A stretch of 64,000 bases of DNA, taken from positions 177,953,501 to 178,017,500 of the forward strand of contig NC_134137.1 of the NCBI RefSeq assembly GCF_033958435.1, in the 5' to 3' direction. The translations under genes and the position numbers were made by a program. Below, one piece after another: positions 61,301-64,000 of this stretch. This stretch comes from Carettochelys insculpta. Taxonomy: Eukaryota; Chordata; Testudines; Carettochelyidae. The stretch's first letter is position 1; each line of letters starts with the position of its first letter. The notes beneath the pieces are model-generated. The model ran no database searches. It saw only the letters and a program-made list of their open reading frames with translations, and was not told the origin of the DNA.

Positions 61301-63349
61301 TGCCATTTAAAAAAAAAAAAAAAAATAGAAGGATGCTTTCAGTTATTTTGCTAAATATTAAGCAGTTCTTCTGACCTCAGGATGGTTGCCACAAAAACAA
61401 ATTAAAAACTTAACAATTACCTTTACTGACATCCCACATTATAGCTGTGTTATCTACCGATGCAGATGCCATGCAGTTCCCATCAGGGGTCCAGCAAATA
61501 TCATACACGTCTTCTAAATGGCCTCTGAAATCGAGGTTAGTAGATTGCAATCATTAGTTATAGCACGAACAAGAGTTATGAACAAAGTTAGATTTTATGT
61601 AAATGTTAAAAACCTATAGAACCAAAAGTTATCAGCTACTGCAATAATGAGATGGCCAGCTACTGCTTTTTATTTTTATACAATATATGTTTCTACTAGT
61701 AGAAATAACACACATACAACCCTGGTAACTTCCGTACAACACCACATCTTAAAAATAAATAAATAAATAAATAAAGCCCTGAATTCACAAACGATGATGT
61801 TAAATGATACACGATTGAACACATGAAAAAAATTTATTCATGAGCCAAAGTTTTCTGACATCGAGCCAAAGTTTTCTGATATCAAACCCAAGTTAGAAAA
61901 ATCTCCATGAAAAATAAGTTTTAAAAAATTGTAAGAAGCATTAGCATTATTTTGCTGATGTATGCCACAGTAAAATTCACCACATGCCCATTTTCAAAAT
62001 TCTAAGAGAGATCAATTCTAATTAACAGCAAGCAGTCCTACAACATCTTAAAGACTGACAAATTTATTTATTAGGTAAGGAGATTTTGTGAGTAAGATCC
62101 GCTTCTTCAGATTTACAGATCCTTACCCACAAAAGCTCATTACCTAATGAATAGATTTGTTAGTCTTTAAGATGCTACGAGACTGCTTTTTTGTGACGCT
62201 ACAGACTAATTCTAATTAACCTACTTTGGATGCTGTTCCAGTCTTGCATGGAAATTATACAAGCCTTTTAAAGGCATACTTTAGGAATAGATATTAATAA
62301 TAATACATAGTATAGTAATACACACCTTGAACCTACTTGTATTTATCACGTTGAGAGAATGTGAATTACTAATGAATATAATGAACATACAGAGTGCAAA
62401 TCAGAGAACAAAATGCTCAGTTTATCCACAGATGCTGCTCAAATAGGGAATATAGCATTCCACATATTGTCCCCACGAAGGAACAAAAGGTGATTTCAGT
62501 TTCCACGCATTCCATTCCTTTGCATCTCCACAGAATGAGGCAACAGGATACCATACGGTTTCCACTATGATAGTGGTGTGCTGATGTATTGTCCACTAGG
62601 CACTGGACTCAAATTACCACTCATTTCACTCAACTATTTTAACTATGACCAAGCATACATTTTAATAAGCACCACATAATGTGAAATAAAGGCTACTTAG
62701 TACTATATGAAAACATAGAGCAATTGTCACTTTTTACAGTTGTAATTTGCAAGTAATATTGCCAGTCAGCTGGAATAAAATTTTTCAATAACTAAAAGCT
62801 GGTTTAAAAAAACGGTCAGGTGTGACCTTCTTATTTAGTAAACAAGCATGAATTGTTTTATCTTTTGGTATTTTTACTTAATAGACATTATTAAATTATG
62901 CTAATTATGAATTCACTAACAAAAAGGTCAGTTTATTTAAAACATCCCTGTGGACGAACAGCTTTTGATGTAAATGATCATAAGCAGGTGCAAAGAGTGA
63001 TGCTACAGAAGACTGGGGACAACAGACTGGTACAGAACAGCACTACTGACCAAAACTAAATGGGGACAGATGTTAGAAAACATAGCAGAAATTCACTGTG
63101 GAGCAGGTCGGTTTTGAAAAAAAACAAAACAAAGCCATGAAAGGGTTTTGCATATCTTCAGTGGAAGGGTGTTCCTGACATAGGGAGCACCATGAAATGA
63201 AGAAAGTTCTCCAAAAGCCCAATGAAGTTACCTTAAAGTTTTAACTACCGTCCAATTTTCTTTGTTCAGCTGAGCTTCATCTTCATCTTGAAATGCTATT
63301 GGCTCTGGTTCTTTGTTATCATTCAATTTCCACAATAAAATTACAGCAT
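37208..63349 (-). CDS. CHAF1B: Chromatin assembly factor 1 subunit B (CAF-1 p60), eleven 3' coding exons
   Basis: CHAF1B is the WD40 subunit of the nuclear CAF-1 complex. CAF-1 deposits newly made H3-H4 onto replicating or repaired DNA, working with p150, p48/RBBP4 and the chaperone ASF1. Exons on -, 5' to 3': 63349-63232, 61524-61421, 52973-52877, 50182-50104, 49349-49256, 48589-48520, 47805-47714, 46037-45875, 44025-43597, 37965-37871, 37347-37208. All junctions are GT-AG and the phases chain exactly to a TAA at 37210-37208, giving 493 residues here. About 86 N-terminal residues (first exons) lie beyond 64000. WD-repeat blocks such as [11 protein letters not shown] and [15 protein letters not shown] are followed by a Pro/Thr-rich tail. 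The tail holds two basic motifs, RRITLN and RRVNLIPLK, matching the ASF1-binding B-like motifs of the human protein. Apparently intact. Confidence 0.96.
37871..37965 (-). CDS. CHAF1B: CHAF1B coding exon: second basic ASF1-binding-type motif
   Basis: Starts with the split Arg, then [20 protein letters not shown] and [11 protein letters not shown]. It joins the previous exon to form RRVNLIPLK. 95 nt; acceptor TTTTTAAG, donor GTAAGC. Confidence 0.92.
38236..38733. mobile_element. pogo/Tigger-like MITE (498 bp) with TA duplication
   Basis: Starts CAGTAAACTCTCAATTC and ends AATTGAGTGTTTACTG. TA flanks at 38234-38235 and 38734-38735. It lies in the CHAF1B intron between exons 37871 and 43597. Noncoding GC-rich interior. 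Confidence 0.75.
38745..40884 (+). mobile_element. CR1 LINE, 5'-truncated and inactivated (2.1 kb)
   Basis: The reverse transcriptase region is readable across three frames: [19 protein letters not shown] at about 39727-39780, GVLQGSV, the catalytic FADDTK at 39998-40015, [16 protein letters not shown], then the C-terminal [20 protein letters not shown]. The 3' end is CR1-type (GGTCCCTTCAGTCCTAGTGT) and closes with a GATTCTATGA repeat near 40875-40884. TGA at 39929-39931 replaces a codon after GVLQGSV and a TAG follows KRPP near 38915; other stops are present. It begins within about a dozen bases of the pogo-like MITE and is antisense to CHAF1B. Confidence 0.92.
40885..42757. other. CHAF1B intron sequence without recognised feature
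   Basis: Unassigned. A phrase near 40965-41035 (ACTCTCTTATCTATACCACC) recalls a pogo-like terminus, but no partner end was found. Confidence 0.4.
42758..43397. repeat. Long inverted repeat, arms about 198 bp, loop about 243 bp
   Basis: The left arm 42758-42955 starts GTTAACTCCTCTGCCCATGC and ends GGGCAATGATCTG. The right arm 43199-43397 is its imperfect reverse complement, from CAGAGCATTGCCCAGCATCT to GCATGGACAGAGGAGTTAAC. Pairing includes GTGCCATGCACTCTGTGGG against CCCACAGAGTGCATGGCAC. No known terminal motif or target duplication was found. It ends 199 bp from a CHAF1B exon. Confidence 0.8.
43597..44025 (-). CDS. CHAF1B: CHAF1B coding exon: last WD strand and regulatory tail
   Basis: The largest exon (429 nt). 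[20 protein letters not shown] closes the propeller. It is followed by a Thr/Pro/Lys-rich, probably disordered tail with several TP sites, then [16 protein letters not shown], the first ASF1-binding-type motif. Tail sequence diverges from human, as expected. Confidence 0.94.
44381..45093. mobile_element. Harbinger-type MITE, 0.71 kb family, copy 2
   Basis: Starts GGCCGTGTCTACACGTGC and ends GCACGTGTAGATGTAGCC. Flanks CCT and CCG form an imperfect 3-bp duplication. Same order of TTCGAA-type end motifs and same middle as the copies at 8508 and 46866, and same orientation. It lies in a CHAF1B intron. Confidence 0.85.
45535..45775 (+). repeat. MIR/THER-type SINE remnant
   Basis: The order GGGCCCTGGCCTAGACCATG, TTCAGTTCCCAGTTCAGTCA, ATCTGTAAAATGTGGATTAT, CACAGGGTTGTTGTGAAGGA is that of a tRNA-related CORE-SINE. 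It stops about 100 bp short of a CHAF1B exon. Confidence 0.75.
45875..46037 (-). CDS. CHAF1B: CHAF1B coding exon: [15 protein letters not shown] repeat
   Basis: Encodes [20 protein letters not shown] to YHTLSDISW, with acceptor ACTCACAG and donor GTAGGT. 163 nt, not a multiple of three. It is flanked by two similar MITEs in the same orientation (44381-45093 and 46866-47576). Confidence 0.95.
46180..46500. mobile_element. Probable pogo/Tigger-like fragment
   Basis: TTAACTGGCATTCTATCATC at the left, and CCTGATATGAAAAAGTTTACTGTA at 46478-46501, resemble the CAGTAAACT...-type ends of other copies. The left terminus is unclear. Confidence 0.4.
46866..47576. mobile_element. Harbinger-type MITE, 0.71 kb family, copy 3
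   Basis: Starts AGCCATGTCTACACGTGC and ends CACGTGTAGACATAGCT. Flanked by TAG at 46863-46865 and 47577-47579. By eye roughly 95% identical to copy 2 over the compared 450 bases. In the CHAF1B intron between exons 47714 and 46037. Confidence 0.88.
47714..47805 (-). CDS. CHAF1B: CHAF1B coding exon: [20 protein letters not shown]
   Basis: Ends [10 protein letters not shown] with donor GTACCA. AHNK replaces the start of the human inter-strand loop. 92 nt. A Harbinger MITE ends only 137 bases to its left, at 47576, on the intron side. Confidence 0.94.
48520..48589 (-). CDS. CHAF1B: CHAF1B coding exon: [20 protein letters not shown]
   Basis: A short 70-nt exon between TTCTCAG and GTAGTG. The coding matches the start of the next propeller blade. 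Confidence 0.95.
49256..49349 (-). CDS. CHAF1B: CHAF1B coding exon: [17 protein letters not shown] segment
   Basis: Begins [19 protein letters not shown] after TGTTACAG and ends [12 protein letters not shown] plus one base. The segment is nearly identical to mammalian CHAF1B. 94 nt. Confidence 0.95.
50104..50182 (-). CDS. CHAF1B: CHAF1B coding exon: VLRVYS strand and linker
   Basis: Encodes [19 protein letters not shown] then PSGAEGE, ending on a codon boundary (donor GTGAAC). The linker is about two residues shorter than in human, recalled as LSGIGAEGE. 79 nt. Confidence 0.92.
50815..50992. mobile_element. Harbinger-type MITE fragment with TGTTGACA motifs
   Basis: GGCTTTTCCCGACAACCG, TCTGTCAACAGAACGCTCC, TTTTGTTGACAGAAGCC and the end TCTAGACATAGCC match the element at 12728-13168. 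The left end appears cut or too diverged to place. Confidence 0.6.
51041..51398. mobile_element. Unclassified MITE with 30-bp inverted ends
   Basis: The left end AAGTGACCATCCGTCCCGTT...GGGACAG and the right end, reverse complement AGGGCGACCATATCTCCCTG...GGGACAG, form imperfect inverted repeats. The interior is G/C-rich. The superfamily is not evident; flanks show no clear duplication. CHAF1B intron. Confidence 0.6.
51399..52876. other. CHAF1B intron sequence without recognised feature
   Basis: No exon-like or repeat-like block identified between the MITE and the exon at 52877. Confidence 0.4.
52877..52973 (-). CDS. CHAF1B: CHAF1B coding exon: WD repeat
   Basis: Encodes [19 protein letters not shown] through [10 protein letters not shown], with split codons at both ends. 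97 nt. The intron to its 5' side is the longest in the window (8.4 kb) and holds the nested transposon cluster. Confidence 0.95.
53110..53330. repeat. CR1 LINE 3'-region fragment
   Basis: CAGAACTGGACTTTGAGAGA followed by TCATTGAGTCCAGACCCCTG, and later CAAGGATCAAACTCACAACC, are diagnostic CR1-type phrases. Ends approximate. Confidence 0.6.
53331..55284. other. CHAF1B intron sequence without recognised feature
   Basis: AT-rich, unassigned apart from a run of A near 55249-55263 just before the LINE remnant. Confidence 0.4.
55285..56050 (-). mobile_element. Non-LTR LINE remnant, C-terminal reverse transcriptase region (RTE-like by resemblance)
   Basis: Read on -, scattered frames give [15 protein letters not shown] and [20 protein letters not shown], then [15 protein letters not shown], then [40 protein letters not shown] and QDRRCW. 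This order is the C-terminal tail of a non-LTR reverse transcriptase family widespread in vertebrates and invertebrates. Stops and shifts break the frame. Clade assignment uncertain. Confidence 0.7.
56929..57225 (+). pseudogene. Myb/SANT-like protein of Harbinger copy 3, N-terminal part
   Basis: From MAATQPPE at 56929 the frame encodes a Pro/Gly-rich leader, then a nearly complete Myb/SANT-like domain: [20 protein letters not shown], then [20 protein letters not shown], then [15 protein letters not shown], ending in TGA at 57223-57225. The trihelix-like Trp spacing fits a DNA-binding domain. The next frame continues with [20 protein letters not shown], which normally follows, so the stop probably reflects a small shift or substitution. 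Frames further right (57900-58260) contain the Glu/Arg-rich C-terminal helix ([20 protein letters not shown]). In the family this protein assists the transposase at transposon ends. Confidence 0.6.
58043..58840 (-). pseudogene. HARBI1-like transposase of Harbinger copy 3, C-terminal part only
   Basis: The frame opens with [20 protein letters not shown], the block of the second catalytic Asp, then [20 protein letters not shown] with the catalytic Glu, then [20 protein letters not shown]. Intron-like sequence and a GC-rich tail without a clear end follow. The N-terminal half, including the first Asp, would lie near 58840-59030, but there the element's right-end sequence starts. The gene is therefore truncated and inactive. 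The Glu block has GCWRCL where copy 1 has KARFRYLL, so the copies belong to different subfamilies. Confidence 0.7.
59567..60002. mobile_element. 436-bp palindromic foldback MITE, Harbinger-type ends
   Basis: Starts GGCTGTGTCTACACGTGCCC and ends GGGCACGTGTAGACACAGCC, with CAT at 59564-59566 and 60003-60005. The two 218-base arms meet at CATGAGCTCATG (centre between 59784 and 59785) with no spacer and no net length difference. Mismatches cluster near 59750-59762 against 59807-59819. Arms carry CTTCGAAATGGCCATTTGCA-type inner palindromes. Noncoding. Confidence 0.88.
60430..60830 (+). pseudogene. Unidentified decayed coding remnant
   Basis: Not recognised. Around 60725-60811 a frame reads [20 protein letters not shown] and EGEDTNND before a TGA, an acidic C-terminus of the kind found in transposon or host proteins. 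Upstream, [20 protein letters not shown] lies in another frame. Stops and shifts separate the blocks. The right side, near 61020, has TTTGAGACCACTGTTCTATC, similar to hAT-type ends, so a DNA transposon is possible. Confidence 0.3.
61309..61325. repeat. Poly-A run
   Basis: Simple A tract in the intron about 95 bases 3' of a CHAF1B exon (on the - strand sense). Confidence 0.8.
61421..61524 (-). CDS. CHAF1B: CHAF1B coding exon: WD repeat
   Basis: A complete WD unit: [17 protein letters not shown] to [11 protein letters not shown], with the GH and WD marks. 104 nt, acceptor TTTCAG, donor GTAATT. Confidence 0.95.
61751..61775. repeat. AAAT simple repeat
   Basis: Perfect or near-perfect repeats of AAAT/AATA, about six units. 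Confidence 0.85.
62027..62210. repeat. Two turtle-type SINE fragments, head to head
   Basis: 62027-62118 reads in sense (GCAGTCCTACAACATCTTAA, GGTAAGGAGATTTTGTGAGT). 62122-62210 reads in antisense (CCACAAAAGCTCATTACCTA, TTTGTTAGTCTTTAAGATGC). They form a hairpin of roughly 85-base arms with almost no loop. CHAF1B intron between exons 63232 and 61524. Confidence 0.8.
62211..63231. other. CHAF1B intron sequence without recognised feature
   Basis: AT-rich; nothing assigned. Confidence 0.4.
63232..63349 (-). CDS. CHAF1B: CHAF1B coding exon: end of a WD repeat and acidic linker
   Basis: Starts after TTTTACAG with [20 protein letters not shown], and ends [13 protein letters not shown] plus a split Arg codon (donor GTAACT). 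This corresponds to about residue 87 onward of the human protein. 118 nt. Confidence 0.93.
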
Positions 63350-63734
63350 CTGTAAAATAATTTGTCTTGTTGAAAAGTTTCTGTTTTTTTTATAATGAAC
63401 TGTTTCATATAATACAAAAAAGTCAACCAGTAAAAATATTTAGACTAGCCTTGGAGGGGATTTTTAGGTGATTGGACTACAAATGCTTTTATCCTGACCA
63501 TTACTTTTATTACATACGAACAGGAGATAAATGTAAAAATTAGTTTTGATTTATTTTGCTCTTTTTTTTATTAAACAGACTGATTAAGAAGGAAATTTCC
63601 AAAGGCCCAAGTGAGAGTCAGGTTCCCAACTTCCACCTGACTTTCAAAAGATAACTAACTGCCCTGGAAATCTTCCCCTAAAATATTACGTATTTGTGTC
63701 AAACACAAAAGAGAGCTAGACAGTCCATTTGGTG

Positions 63735-63950
63735 CTTAAGATAATGCCCTGGTCTGGGACTCAGCATATGGATTTTATTTCTAAGTTCTTCTAGAGTTCC
63801 TTTATAATATTAAGCAAACTGCTCCATGCCCCATCTGTAAAAAAAGGAACAATTCTTTCGTACCTGTAAAACACAGAAAATACTTCCCTATCTCAGAAGG
63901 AGGCTGGAGGATGTGAGAAGCACTCATGTATTATGTTAATAGAGAAGGTA
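63735..63950 (+). repeat. MIR/THER-type SINE remnant
   Basis: AATGCCCTGGTCTGGGACTC, CCATGCCCCATCTGTAAAAA, and GGAGGATGTGAGAAGCACTC occur in CORE-SINE order. It lies in the CHAF1B intron that runs off the window. Confidence 0.6.
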
Positions 63951-64000
63951 GTGGGTCATACAAAGCCAAAGATGGAACTTTTCTGTGCTCATTTTTACAT

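Overview
The window looks like a piece of a reptile genome, most likely a cryptodiran turtle. The case rests on large introns, vertebrate splice sites, 5'-truncated CR1 LINEs, a tRNA-related SINE family of the turtle type (recognised from memory), MIR/CORE-SINE relics and many PIF/Harbinger, hAT-like and pogo/Tigger-like DNA transposons. Two host genes are recognisable. The coding exon of CLDN14 (claudin-14) lies on the + strand at 3911-4621. On the - strand, eleven consecutive coding exons of CHAF1B (CAF-1 subunit B, p60) lie between 37208 and 63349. The genes converge tail to tail, about 32 kb apart, which matches the CHAF1B-CLDN14 neighbourhood on human chromosome 21.

Layout. 1-2760 is a decayed PIF/Harbinger transposon cut by the window edge. 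CLDN14 occupies 3794 to about 5210; its 5' noncoding exons must lie to the left of the window. 5.2-37 kb is intergenic DNA holding a second Harbinger copy (15320-19567, TTA target duplication), a stacked MITE with a nested foldback and a SINE (19571-20443), several MITEs, SINEs and hAT-like and pogo-like elements. 37.2-63.3 kb is CHAF1B. Its splice phases join without a break across all eleven exons and read through to a stop. About 86 N-terminal residues are missing because the first exons lie to the right of the window.

The CHAF1B introns are rich in transposons: a 2.1 kb CR1 LINE, two nearly identical 0.71 kb Harbinger MITEs flanking one 163-nt exon, an RTE-like LINE remnant and a layered nest. 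In the nest a pogo-like element (56312-60271) was split by a 2.9 kb Harbinger copy and by a 436-bp, almost perfectly symmetrical palindrome.

The most interesting signal is the Harbinger set. Three larger copies share a two-gene plan, with a Myb/SANT-like ORF on + and a HARBI1-like DDE transposase on -, and all three are broken. Around them are at least eight non-autonomous relatives with the same terminal core (GGCYRTGTCTACAC). Each subfamily carries its own repeated palindromic motif near the ends. Three 0.71 kb MITEs can be read as internal-deletion derivatives of the 2.9 kb copy in this same window.

No RNA genes, CRISPR arrays, retroviral genes or bacterial-type operons were seen.
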